A stretch of DNA of 47,756 nucleotides from Candidatus Methanoperedens sp. BLZ2 (GTDB lineage Archaea; Halobacteriota; Methanosarcinia; Methanosarcinales; Methanoperedenaceae), in the NCBI RefSeq assembly GCF_002487355.1, contig NZ_NTMG01000029.1, positions 1 to 47,756 of the forward strand, given 5' to 3'. Shown here one piece after another: positions 24,666-33,088 of this stretch (within the stretch, counting starts at the first letter, position 1; each line of letters opens with the position of its first letter). The position numbers and the translations under genes were made by a program. The notes under the pieces are model-generated. The model was not told the DNA's origin, made no database searches, and saw only the letters and a program-made list of their open reading frames with translations.

Positions 24666-25574
24666 ATGACAATGCAAGATTTGATCAATAACAAGAAGTT
24701 CCTTTTCTTTGGTGGAAAAGGCGGCGTAGGAAAGACAACAATGGCATCATCGACCGCGGTCTGGCTGGCGGATCAGGGTTACGATACGTTGGTCGTGGCT
24801 ACAGACCCTACAGTGAGTCTATCGGCGATCTTTGAACAACAGATCGGGGAAACTGAAGTAACAAGGATAAAAGAGGTCAAGAATCTCTGTGGACTCAATA
24901 TAAATCCCAAGAAAGCATCCGGTGTTTTCCAGGCAAGGTTGAATCACATGGTAGACGAGCTCACAGGCATGTTTGGAAAGGAAGTAATGAGCACACCCTG
25001 CGCAGAAGAGATGGCAGCTTTTGATCAATTTGTAAGCTATCTGAATTCAGACGAACATGATATTATAGTATTTGATACCGCTCCAACAGGTCATACACTA
25101 AGGGAGCTGTCAATGCCTTTTGATTGGGCGAATTATATTTCCAGGCAGCTTCAAAATAGATTGGTGCTGGGCAAATTATTGAATATCAAAGTGGGGGGAG
25201 ATACACTGGATAATTTAAACATAGAACAAAAAAGATATGAAAATGCAATAAAAATACTGGCAGATACAAAAACAACTTTATTTACATTAGTATTGCTGGC
25301 TGAAAACCTCCCCATTGAAGAAACTGCAAGAGCGATCGAGAATTTGAGCCAGTTAAAAATAAATGTTCCGGCTTTAATAATAAACGAAATAATCCCCACC
25401 GAGGTGCTAAAAGGAAATTGGTTTTTAGAAAAACGAAGATCAACGCAGGACAGATACCTGGATATCATAGGTAAAAGATTTAAAGATTTATACAAAAAAG
25501 AAGTGCCTCTCTTTGAAACCGATATTACGGGAATAGAAAATATGAGAAAAATTGGAAAAATTCTGTATGGGTGA
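24666..25574 (+). CDS. ArsA/Get3-like ATPase
   Basis: A 302-residue P-loop ATPase. Deviant Walker A GGKGGVGKTT (residues 16-25), DPTVSLSAIF at switch I and FDTAPTGHTLREL at switch II mark the ArsA/Get3 family. Members deliver arsenite to an ArsB pump or insert tail-anchored membrane proteins. The CxxC zinc-dimer motif of Get3 was not found, and the arsenite cysteines are not clear, so the cargo is open. The frame runs upstream to 24468 inside the divergent regulator; ATG at 24666 (or 24672) is the sensible start. The stop overlaps the next start by 8 bases, and the next protein is ArsD-like, the known ArsA partner. Confidence 0.88.
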   Translation: MTMQDLINNKKFLFFGGKGGVGKTTMASSTAVWLADQGYDTLVVATDPTVSLSAIFEQQIGETEVTRIKEVKNLCGLNINPKKASGVFQARLNHMVDELTGMFGKEVMSTPCAEEMAAFDQFVSYLNSDEHDIIVFDTAPTGHTLRELSMPFDWANYISRQLQNRLVLGKLLNIKVGGDTLDNLNIEQKRYENAIKILADTKTTLFTLVLLAENLPIEETARAIENLSQLKINVPALIINEIIPTEVLKGNWFLEKRRSTQDRYLDIIGKRFKDLYKKEVPLFETDITGIENMRKIGKILYG

Positions 25575-25905
25575 TATTGTGGAACATACAATTATACTAT
25601 TTCAGATACCGGGCTGCTGTGCACTGACCAGAGGGCTTGCTAACAGGAATTACTCCAGGATATTAAAAAAGATATGCAAAGATGCCGGTATTGCGTTCAA
25701 TGATGTTGATCCGATGACAGTACAGGATATTCTGATGAAATTAGTGCAGGAACAGCGACCGGATGTATGGCAAAAAGTGGAACAAAACGGTTTGTCTGTA
25801 ATAATGGATTCATTTCCTGTTGTTGTCATGGACGGGAAAATTATCTCATTGGGTAAATTTAATGAGGACGACATAAGAAAACAAATATTCAGTGTGGCTA
25901 AATGA
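25567..25905 (+). CDS. ArsD-like thioredoxin-fold protein
   Basis: A 112-residue protein whose plan resembles the arsenite chaperone ArsD: a beta strand running into a vicinal cysteine pair (IILFQIPGCCALTRG), and a closing strand-turn-strand-helix DSFPVVVMDGKIISLGKFNE like LPLLLLDGE in ArsD. The third metal-binding cysteine of ArsD is missing. ArsD hands arsenite to ArsA, and here the gene overlaps the ArsA-like gene by 8 bases. A general thioredoxin-fold carrier is an alternative. GTG at 25579 is another possible start. The stop overlaps the next start. Confidence 0.7.
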   Translation: MGDIVEHTIILFQIPGCCALTRGLANRNYSRILKKICKDAGIAFNDVDPMTVQDILMKLVQEQRPDVWQKVEQNGLSVIMDSFPVVVMDGKIISLGKFNEDDIRKQIFSVAK

Positions 25906-26855
25906 TGAGTGAAGATATGGGGAAAATCAATTCAGGGAAACAATCCAATCGAGTACGAAAACAGTGGAGTTTTATGGTTAAATATATAATGATGATTCTT
26001 GCTATTTCTGTGATAATTATGTCAGTAGCAAATGCCTCAGAAGGTTCCGTAGAAAAAGTGAAATTTTCTACTGAAGACAACTCGACATCTATTTTTTCAA
26101 AAGTCTATGTAGACGGCTTCGGTGTAAATTCCAATGGTTTCAAGCTAATTTTACGGACGTATGAGAGGCGTATGGAAACCAGCTATCAGCCTTTTCTTGC
26201 TGATATAGAATATATTTTGATTGAAGACGGAAAACAGGTTTATTCTAAGAAGGTTGAACAGATTTCATTATCTTCCGGGGTAGAAGGAGTTATTGTACTC
26301 GAACATCATGGAAATGTGGCACTGGAAGATGGCAAAAATTATGATGGGCTGGCAAAAGTGTACCTGTACCGCGAAGGAGTTCCTGAATATTACCTGACAG
26401 CACGCTCGAACTTTATAGCCTCGAATGATGCTGAAATAACCGAAGTTTATGGGGACAGCATAGGTGCAAGTGCTACTATTAAAAGCAAGTCCATGGTTCC
26501 TCTGGATGCTAAAATCGTTTTTTCTCTAAAAAAAGGCAGCACGATTGTGGAAACCAGGGAAATCGATGCTCCCCCTATTATGTCAAACGATAAGGAAAAA
26601 ACCGTAAACATCCTGTGGACTAATAATCTGGATGAGGGCACTTATATGGTTTCAGTAATATTAAGTGCAAGAGATCTTACTGTTAACTACGATAAGATCT
26701 TTAATGTTGACAATAAGGCGGTTCCCAGAGCCCTTGAGACGATAAATCAATCAGGTTCATCAGGCAGCAGTGATTACAGTGTTCCGGGCTTTACAATAAT
26801 TTTGCCAATTCTTGCAATAGCCGCTCTTGTTTTAATAAATAATAGGAGGAACTAA
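25902..26855 (+). CDS. Exported PGF-CTERM surface protein
   Basis: A 317-residue exported protein. A signal sequence follows a basic start (RVRKQWSFMVKYIMMILAIS, cleavage likely near ANA-SEG). The ectodomain is beta-rich (KVYVDGFGVNSNGFKLILRT, TYMVSVILSARDL). The tail is a Ser/Gly linker (SGSSGSSDYS), then VPGFTIILPILAIAALVLI and NNRRN. That PGF motif, helix and basic end form the archaeosortase A sorting signal, after which the protein is cut and lipid-anchored by prenyl groups. It is the substrate-binding or surface partner of the two permeases immediately downstream. The ATG at 25905 is an alternative start. Confidence 0.85.
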   Translation: MMSEDMGKINSGKQSNRVRKQWSFMVKYIMMILAISVIIMSVANASEGSVEKVKFSTEDNSTSIFSKVYVDGFGVNSNGFKLILRTYERRMETSYQPFLADIEYILIEDGKQVYSKKVEQISLSSGVEGVIVLEHHGNVALEDGKNYDGLAKVYLYREGVPEYYLTARSNFIASNDAEITEVYGDSIGASATIKSKSMVPLDAKIVFSLKKGSTIVETREIDAPPIMSNDKEKTVNILWTNNLDEGTYMVSVILSARDLTVNYDKIFNVDNKAVPRALETINQSGSSGSSDYSVPGFTIILPILAIAALVLINNRRN

Positions 26856-26857
26856 GA

Positions 26858-28033
26858 GTGTCTGTTGATCTGCGCTCTGCTTTTTTCTATTCAAGAAAAG
26901 ACATTTTCAAAAACATAAAGATCTTCATAATTATTACCTTATCGATTATTTTAGCGACTGCGAATATCATTGTTATCAATGGACTTATTGATGGAATGAT
27001 CGAAGATTTAGTCGATAACACTGTTGAATCTTCAGTAGGTCATTTAAATATTTACCCTGATAATAATGAAAGATTTATAGAAGGTATAGGGATAAAGGAA
27101 CAGAGACTGGCTACATTAAAGGAAGTGGAAGCATATTCTCCAAGGATTTCGGCAACCGGTGTTCTATCTAATAAGGAGCTGTCAGTATCCAGTACAATAC
27201 TGGCTCTGGATCCCGATAAGGAACGAAAGACAACAAAACTTCTTGAAAAACTTGTCAGGGGTGCTGCTGTAAATCCTAATGATAAGAATGCCATCCTCGT
27301 CTCCTCCCGCCTTGCTGAGGATTTAAAATTGGATGTCGGAGATGAAGCCACGCTGGCATTTGAAAATGGAATAATTAAGGTATATAATGTTAAAGGAATT
27401 ATTCGCACCGGTAACCTGGATTTCGATAGCTCCACCGTTATTATGCCCATGGATGAAGCCTACAGGCAGCTTGCTATTGATAATATGGCTTCTATTATCC
27501 TGGTTAAGCTTTCAGATAAGAGCATGTCAGAAATATACAAGCCGATGATTATGCAGAATCTGGATGTGAATAATATAAGAACATGGGAAGAAGAGACAGA
27601 ATTCGTGTCAAATTTCGCTAATTCATGGCGGAGTATTTCAAGTATAATATCAGGAGTGGGTTTAATCGCCGCAGCGATTTCGGTTGGAATTGTAATATAT
27701 ATAAATATAATTCATAAAAAAAGACAAATCGGTATAATGAAAGCCATAGGAACGAGTAATGCCTTCATCTTCACAGTATTTTTAATGGAAGCTGCAATTT
27801 TTGGAGTAATAGGTGTTTTTATCGGGGATTCTGTCGGATATCTTGCGATCAAGTACTTTGAAGCAAACCCTTTCTTAGATGCGATATCGCAGACCTGGAT
27901 AAGTGCAAGGTTCGAACCTCAACTGTTCTATATTGCAACAATTTTTTCTTTTGGAGTAACGATACTGGCAGGAGTATATCCAGCTATTAAAGCAAGCAGG
28001 GTGGAAATTATTAAAGCCATATGGGGTACATAA
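26858..28033 (+). CDS. FtsX/MacB-type ABC permease, first copy
   Basis: A 391-residue permease. One N-terminal helix (about 20-42) is followed by a large extracellular MacB-like domain (VESSVGHLNIYPDNNERFIE onward) and three C-terminal helices in the FtsX domain (about 262-285, 310-340 and 355-378, with KKRQIGIMKAIGTSNAFI between). Such permeases move lipoproteins, peptides or lipids from the outer face of the membrane. The start is GTG at 26858, supported by TAGGAGGA at 26843-26850. It is paralogous to the next gene, with the same order of motifs. Confidence 0.9.
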   Translation: MSVDLRSAFFYSRKDIFKNIKIFIIITLSIILATANIIVINGLIDGMIEDLVDNTVESSVGHLNIYPDNNERFIEGIGIKEQRLATLKEVEAYSPRISATGVLSNKELSVSSTILALDPDKERKTTKLLEKLVRGAAVNPNDKNAILVSSRLAEDLKLDVGDEATLAFENGIIKVYNVKGIIRTGNLDFDSSTVIMPMDEAYRQLAIDNMASIILVKLSDKSMSEIYKPMIMQNLDVNNIRTWEEETEFVSNFANSWRSISSIISGVGLIAAAISVGIVIYINIIHKKRQIGIMKAIGTSNAFIFTVFLMEAAIFGVIGVFIGDSVGYLAIKYFEANPFLDAISQTWISARFEPQLFYIATIFSFGVTILAGVYPAIKASRVEIIKAIWGT

Positions 28034-28034
28034 G

Positions 28035-29192
28035 ATGTCCTCAGTATTCTTCTATGCACGAAAAGATGCAAAGAAAAATTGGAAAATGTTCGTTTTTGTA
28101 ATAATGGCAATTGCCATTTCTACTGCAAATATTATTATCATAAATGGTTTTATGGATGGCTTGACTGATGGTTTCTTAGAAAAAACCATGGACACTTCTT
28201 CCGGACATATTAATATCTATCCAAATGAGCAGGATAAATATATAGAAGGGCTGGGCATAAAGGAAAAAAAACTTGATGGCCTGGATGGAGTGGTTGCTTA
28301 TTCTCCAAGAATCACGGCAGGTGGAACTTTACATTATAAGGAAAAATTCAAAACTATAAAAATTTTAGCCTTAGATCCCTCGAAAGAAAACGAAGTTACG
28401 ATCCTGTTAAGTAAGATTGATTCGGGTAAAACACTTGCAGCTAATGACCGGGACGGAATTTTGATATCATACCGGCTGGCAGATGATTTAAAGGTAAAAA
28501 TCGGTGATGAAGCGACCATAGTATTCGAAAACGGAAAAATCAGAGTCTTCAAAATCAGAGGGATACTACATACAGGCCTGGCAATGGATACAAACACGAT
28601 AATAATAAATTTTGAAGATGCATCAGAACAGCTCAACCTGTTTAATAAAGCATCTATTATTCTTGTCAAATTGCAGGATGGAACTCTTTCAGGGCAATAT
28701 AAAAACAAAATATCCGGGGAACTTGGCATCCAAAAAATCAAAGAATGGGAACAAGAGATCGAATCCGTACTGAGTTCATTTAAAACATTCAGGGATATCA
28801 GTAATTTTATGAATGCAATTGGATTATTTACAGGAGCAGTATCCGTAGGTATAGTACTTTATATAAATATATTACATAGAAGAAGGCAGATAGGTATATT
28901 GAAAGCAATTGGAATGAAGGACTCGCAGGTATTGTTTGTATATATTCTCCAGGCAGTGTTTCTCGGAATAATAGGTATCCTGATCGGAGATGCACTGGGA
29001 TATGCAGGTACTAAATATCTGGAAGCACATCCTTTTCCTGACCCGACACTTGGTTCTTTAGGTCCAAGATTTCATTTATCTCTCATCTATGATGCCTCGC
29101 TTGTAACAATGCTTATTATAATCCTTGCAGCAGCAATTCCTGCACTTATGGCAAGCAGAACGAACATCATAAAAGCAATATGGGGCGAATAA
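28035..29192 (+). CDS. FtsX/MacB-type ABC permease, second copy
   Basis: A 385-residue paralogue of the preceding permease, with MDTSSGHINIYPNEQDKYIE and RRRQIGILKAIGMKDSQVLF at matching positions. The shared plan (one N-terminal helix, extracellular domain, three C-terminal helices) suggests a LolCE-like heterodimer that arose by tandem duplication. It starts one base after the stop of the first copy and is followed one base later by the ATPase gene. Substrate is unknown; the adjacent surface protein and the prenyl genes upstream suggest a lipidated or isoprenoid-bearing cargo. Confidence 0.9.
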   Translation: MSSVFFYARKDAKKNWKMFVFVIMAIAISTANIIIINGFMDGLTDGFLEKTMDTSSGHINIYPNEQDKYIEGLGIKEKKLDGLDGVVAYSPRITAGGTLHYKEKFKTIKILALDPSKENEVTILLSKIDSGKTLAANDRDGILISYRLADDLKVKIGDEATIVFENGKIRVFKIRGILHTGLAMDTNTIIINFEDASEQLNLFNKASIILVKLQDGTLSGQYKNKISGELGIQKIKEWEQEIESVLSSFKTFRDISNFMNAIGLFTGAVSVGIVLYINILHRRRQIGILKAIGMKDSQVLFVYILQAVFLGIIGILIGDALGYAGTKYLEAHPFPDPTLGSLGPRFHLSLIYDASLVTMLIIILAAAIPALMASRTNIIKAIWGE

Positions 29193-29193
29193 A

Positions 29194-29859
29194 ATGGAAA
29201 TAATTAAAACTAGTAATCTTAAAAAGAGCTATATGCTTGGCAATGTCGAGGTTAAAGCGCTTAATGGCGTGGATACTTCTATAGAACAGGGTGAATTTGT
29301 TGCCATTATGGGCCCGTCAGGCTGCGGCAAGTCAACTTTTCTCAATTTGACTGGCATGCTTGACACCCCGACTTCCGGTGAAATATACCTGGAGGGTAAG
29401 GATGTGACAAATATGAATAGCAATATGAGGGCAGAGTACAGACTGAAATATATGGGTTTCGTTTTTCAGTTCTTCAATCTCTTTAATGAGCTTACGGTCA
29501 TGGAAAATGTAATGTTCCCTATGATGCTGAATAAGCGGTCAAATTATAAGGAACGGGCAAAGGAGCTGCTCAACCTTGTGGGTCTTGGTGATAGATTGAA
29601 CCACCTCCCATCTGAATTATCAGGCGGGCAGCAGCAGCGCGTCACAATTGCAAGAAGTCTTGCCAATGACCCGAAAATTCTCCTTGCTGATGAACCCACA
29701 GGTAACCTGGATACAGCGTCTTCTATAGAGATCATCGAACTTTTCAGGAAATTGAACCAGGAGCAAGGCCAGACGATCGTAATGGTAACGCACAGTCCTG
29801 AGATCGGCGGGATGACAGACAGGATTATACACTTCAGGGATGGGACAATTGAGCATTAA
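29194..29859 (+). CDS. ABC transporter ATPase, LolD/MacB type
   Basis: A 221-residue ATPase completing the transporter. Motifs: Walker A GPSGCGKST, Q-loop FVFQFFNLF, signature LSGGQQQRV, Walker B LLADEPTGNLD and switch TVMVTHSPE-like VMVTHSPE. The FNLFNELTVMENV segment is usual for MacB/LolD ATPases, which drive mechanical export. It is the last gene of the second operon and ends 6 bases before the convergent aldehyde oxidoreductase gene. Confidence 0.94.
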   Translation: MEIIKTSNLKKSYMLGNVEVKALNGVDTSIEQGEFVAIMGPSGCGKSTFLNLTGMLDTPTSGEIYLEGKDVTNMNSNMRAEYRLKYMGFVFQFFNLFNELTVMENVMFPMMLNKRSNYKERAKELLNLVGLGDRLNHLPSELSGGQQQRVTIARSLANDPKILLADEPTGNLDTASSIEIIELFRKLNQEQGQTIVMVTHSPEIGGMTDRIIHFRDGTIEH

Positions 29860-29865
29860 CTTAAC

Positions 29866-31572
29866 TTATATTATCCCCAATTCCCTCAACTTCCTTTCAG
29901 TCGGCGCCCCGGACTCATCCCAGCCCCTTTGCAGGCAATATTCATCAAGACTTTTGTCAAACTCATTCCTATCGATCCCACCATTCTCGAAAAACCTTTC
30001 AGGCAAAGTATCATCCTTTCTTGAAAAACCAGCTTTATTATTGAACAGTCTTTCAAGATTCCATACCCTTTCGCCGCATTTCAGGTACTCCTCAATTGAA
30101 TAATCCACACCAGTAGCTGCACTTAATAGTTCTGCGAATATCTCTTTCGGAACTGAAAATGATGCGAATTTACACAGCACAAGCGAATCAATAGAGGCAG
30201 TTTCATCCTGCTCTATTTTCACAAGCTGTGCTTTTCCGGAAAATGTTAAGCGATCAACCTTTTTTGGTTTGCCAAGAACCTCCGGTCCTGCCATATAAGC
30301 CCTCATGTGACATCCGCCGCGATTTGAAGTTGCATACGCAAGAGCCATGCCCATAAGACCCCGCGGGTCATAACCCGGAAGCTCAAGGCCCTTGCATTGC
30401 ATGGAAACATCTTTTCCCCTGGAATTTGAGAGAGCTTTTGAACCGTTCCCAAGCTCCTTTCCCACCCCGGCATTATCACCTATTTTTTTCACTAATTCAG
30501 TGAATTCTTTTACATCCTCACCCATTATCTCAGCATAAGCAGCAATTGTCGAGCCTGCTGATATGGTATCGATCCCGTAATCGTTGCACATGCGATTTAC
30601 CTTGATTATCGATCCTATATCCGAATTATTGTTATCAGGCCCGAATGACCATAAAGTTTCATATTCAGGCACCTCATAACCTTCGAATGCCCCGCTTTTT
30701 ATTATGTGCTTGCAGGCAATGGTGCAATTATAACAGGCATGGCCTTTAATATCATAATTTTCTTTGATGAATTCACCTGATACCATGGAAGCATTGTTGA
30801 ATTCGTTTTTCCTGAAATTCCCTGCTGGCAGGATTTTCTGGTAATTCATAAGGTTTAGGAGTGCTGATGTTCCATAAGTCGAAAGACCGCTGGATCCTTT
30901 TTTTATTAGATTTGAAGCCTCTTTGCACCCTTTTTCAAATCTTTCCTCATCTGCAATTACGGTTTTTCGTGTTCCTTTTACAACGATCGCCTTCAGTTTT
31001 TTTGAACCCATGACCGCACCAAGTCCGCCCCGCCCGCATGCGTGGAAATAATCATTCATAACATTTGCAATGGGAACAAGCCTCTCACCTGCGCGCCCTA
31101 TGCATGCCACGTGTCCTTTTCCTGAAAGCTGGTCAGTGCATTGCCGGACATTTTTTCCCCAGAGATCATTTGCATTGTTTATCCGGATGTCATCGTCCTG
31201 TATGGAAATATAAACCGGCTCATCAGCCGCGCCTTTTATAATGAGGGCATCGACACTGGCGAATTTCAATTCCTTACCAAAAAACCCGCCGCTGCTTGAA
31301 TCAAATATAGTGCCTGTAAGAGGTGATTTTGAAACCATGACATGCCTGCCCGACAGAGGCGCCCGGGTCCCTGTGAGCGGGCCTGTCGTGAAAATAAGGA
31401 TATTTTCAGGCGATAGCGGATCAATATCCGCTGTCACCAGGTCATAATATAGCTTTACACCAAGACCTCTTCCGCCGATATAAGAACGTAATTCATTCAA
31501 ATCGCTGTTATTTTCTATAATCTTCCCGTCGGTTAAATCGATTATTACGTTTTTTCCCGTCCAGCCATGCAT
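29866..31572 (-). CDS. Aldehyde ferredoxin oxidoreductase (tungstopterin)
   Basis: A 568-residue enzyme of the tungsten AOR family that oxidises aldehydes to acids and reduces ferredoxin. The N-terminal domain MHGWTGKNVIIDLTDGKII, IGGRGLGVKL and SGRHVMVSKSPLTG binds the paired pterin cofactor. The [4Fe-4S] ligands are CYNCTIAC near residue 286 and the late Cys in LVLCKFASF near 483. CGRGGLGAVMGSKKLKAI and ATSNRGGCHMRAY are also typical. It is slightly shorter than the usual 600-620 residues. It stands alone; the actual aldehyde is unknown. Confidence 0.94.
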   Translation of the reverse strand: MHGWTGKNVIIDLTDGKIIENNSDLNELRSYIGGRGLGVKLYYDLVTADIDPLSPENILIFTTGPLTGTRAPLSGRHVMVSKSPLTGTIFDSSSGGFFGKELKFASVDALIIKGAADEPVYISIQDDDIRINNANDLWGKNVRQCTDQLSGKGHVACIGRAGERLVPIANVMNDYFHACGRGGLGAVMGSKKLKAIVVKGTRKTVIADEERFEKGCKEASNLIKKGSSGLSTYGTSALLNLMNYQKILPAGNFRKNEFNNASMVSGEFIKENYDIKGHACYNCTIACKHIIKSGAFEGYEVPEYETLWSFGPDNNNSDIGSIIKVNRMCNDYGIDTISAGSTIAAYAEIMGEDVKEFTELVKKIGDNAGVGKELGNGSKALSNSRGKDVSMQCKGLELPGYDPRGLMGMALAYATSNRGGCHMRAYMAGPEVLGKPKKVDRLTFSGKAQLVKIEQDETASIDSLVLCKFASFSVPKEIFAELLSAATGVDYSIEEYLKCGERVWNLERLFNNKAGFSRKDDTLPERFFENGGIDRNEFDKSLDEYCLQRGWDESGAPTERKLRELGII

Positions 31573-31896
31573 GGGAACCAGAATGACGGTTTCTGATAAT
31601 AAAGATATGTCAATGGATTAATAAAATAACTTGGGTTTATCAGATGACTATCAAGGTAATTTCTTAAAGATAATTTCTTTTTATCAAATACCCACCACAC
31701 CCCAACCCGCTTATTCATCACGATACCACCGAGTTTTCTTCATGGTTGCTAAGCTTATATGATTTTACCCAACTTTTGCCCCAGCCGTCTTGAATAATTC
31801 ATTTTATTTGAAATTATTTCAAATGTGACAATGTCAAAATAATTCTATCGCAATATTAGTAATTCTTAAATATCTACCAATGTATTTGAATTAATA
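31573..31896. promoter_or_regulatory. Intergenic region with two adjacent palindromes
   Basis: The gap between the divergent AOR and deoxyhypusine synthase genes is about 380 bases, mostly AT-rich, with no ORF. It holds a perfect 19-base palindrome at 31806-31824 (ATTTGAAAT, one base, ATTTCAAAT) and, directly after it, an 11-base one at 31826-31836 (TGACA, one base, TGTCA). These are likely operators or transcript ends. A C-rich stretch at about 31690-31710 is unexplained. Confidence 0.45.
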
Positions 31897-31947
31897 CTAA
31901 TATATAGCACGACAGGGAATGCTAATATATAGCCGCGACAGGGAATG
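31897..31947 (+). repeat. Tandem duplication of a TATA-containing block before the DHS gene
   Basis: Two back-to-back copies, 31897-31921 (25 bases) and 31922-31947 (26 bases), differ only around GCACGACA versus GCCGCGACA. Each begins CTAATATATAGC, a good archaeal TATA box, and ends GACAGGGAATG. The gene starts 8 bases after the second copy. If both boxes work, the transcript starts about 26 bases apart, one with and one almost without a leader. Confidence 0.75.
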
Positions 31948-31954
31948 ACTGAAA

Positions 31955-33088
31955 ATGGATCAGAATAAACATAATTACTGGGAAGGAAAAACCATCTCGC
32001 CAATCGCTCTTGATGAAAAAATGACGATAACGCAGCTTGTTGATGACGTATTCGACGGCATGGGATATAATTCAAAGCGATTGGCAGAAGCGTGCCACCT
32101 TTTCAAGTCCATGCTGGATGAGAACTCAACTGTGTGCTTAACACTTGCGGGTGCAATGACCCCGGTTGGAATGGGCGGGGGTATTATTAAAATGATTGAG
32201 AAGGGGTTTGTGGACTGGATCGTCACAACAGGCGCAAACACATATCATGATCTTCATTTTGCATATAAACTTCCTGTGCACCAGGGAGATCAATGCGCTG
32301 ACGATAATGATCTTGCCGAGCATGATGTTGTGCGCATCTATGATGTTTATATTGATATGCAAAGAACTCTTATTGCCCAGGATAAGATCATCCAGACGCT
32401 TACAAGTAAAGCTGTTGAAGATAATAAGTTCCCTGAAAAATTTTCAACCGCATATTATTATAAAACACTTGGCGAAGGCGTATTGGAGACTGCAAAGAAC
32501 CCGGAGAGATCATTTATCGCGTCTGCTTCAAAAAATAAAGTTCCTGTTTTCGTTCCCGGTTTCGCTGATTCATCTATAGGCATGGGAACCAGCTACTTAC
32601 CTATCCTTGCAAATGAAAAATCCGGTTCATTTGACCTGGATCCAAAGGATTTCGTAGATCCGAGCCCCACAATGGATGTCCTTGAAAGTGCTGCTATCGT
32701 GCATGACAGCATGATACATAATATTCCCCGCGGGGTCCTTGAAGTGGGAGGCGGCGTTCCAAAGAATTTCCTGCAGCAGACAGGCCCAATGATCTCCCAG
32801 ATCATCGGGATGGAATGTCCTGGCGAGAATTATGTCATCCAGGTAACTGTTGACCGCCCGGACACAGGCGGGCTTTCAGGAGCCACCATAAATGAAGGCA
32901 AATCATGGGGTAAAATACCGAAGGCTGGAGAAGGAAATGTGATCCCCTATCTTGATGCGACTGTGGGTGTCCCCATAATCTTTGCGTATGCTCTTGAGAA
33001 CTGCAAACCCAGAAAACACAAGAAGCTTGGTGAGAGGCTGCCTGAGATTACGAGAGAATTGATAAAAGCGGCAAGGCTGAATGTTTAA
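31955..33088 (+). CDS. dhs: Deoxyhypusine synthase family protein
   Basis: A 377-residue NAD-dependent enzyme that moves the aminobutyl group of spermidine (or agmatine/homospermidine in some archaea) to a lysine of aIF5A. The family is clear from TLAGAMTPVGMGGGIIKMIE, TTGANTYHDLHF, VPGFADSSIGMGTS, EVGGGVPKNFLQQ and, near the end, NEGKSWGKI with the catalytic Lys. A few archaeal homologues have other alkylation roles; because the active-site motif is intact I favour hypusine formation. It is transcribed alone from the duplicated promoter block and its end overlaps the convergent ABC ATPase by 4 bases. Confidence 0.92.
   Translation: MDQNKHNYWEGKTISPIALDEKMTITQLVDDVFDGMGYNSKRLAEACHLFKSMLDENSTVCLTLAGAMTPVGMGGGIIKMIEKGFVDWIVTTGANTYHDLHFAYKLPVHQGDQCADDNDLAEHDVVRIYDVYIDMQRTLIAQDKIIQTLTSKAVEDNKFPEKFSTAYYYKTLGEGVLETAKNPERSFIASASKNKVPVFVPGFADSSIGMGTSYLPILANEKSGSFDLDPKDFVDPSPTMDVLESAAIVHDSMIHNIPRGVLEVGGGVPKNFLQQTGPMISQIIGMECPGENYVIQVTVDRPDTGGLSGATINEGKSWGKIPKAGEGNVIPYLDATVGVPIIFAYALENCKPRKHKKLGERLPEITRELIKAARLNV

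Noticed and set aside
24666-25905. Classical arsenic resistance operon
   Set aside because: No ArsB, ArsR, ArsC or ArsM in the window, and the ArsD-like protein lacks the third Cys; kept only as an alternative.
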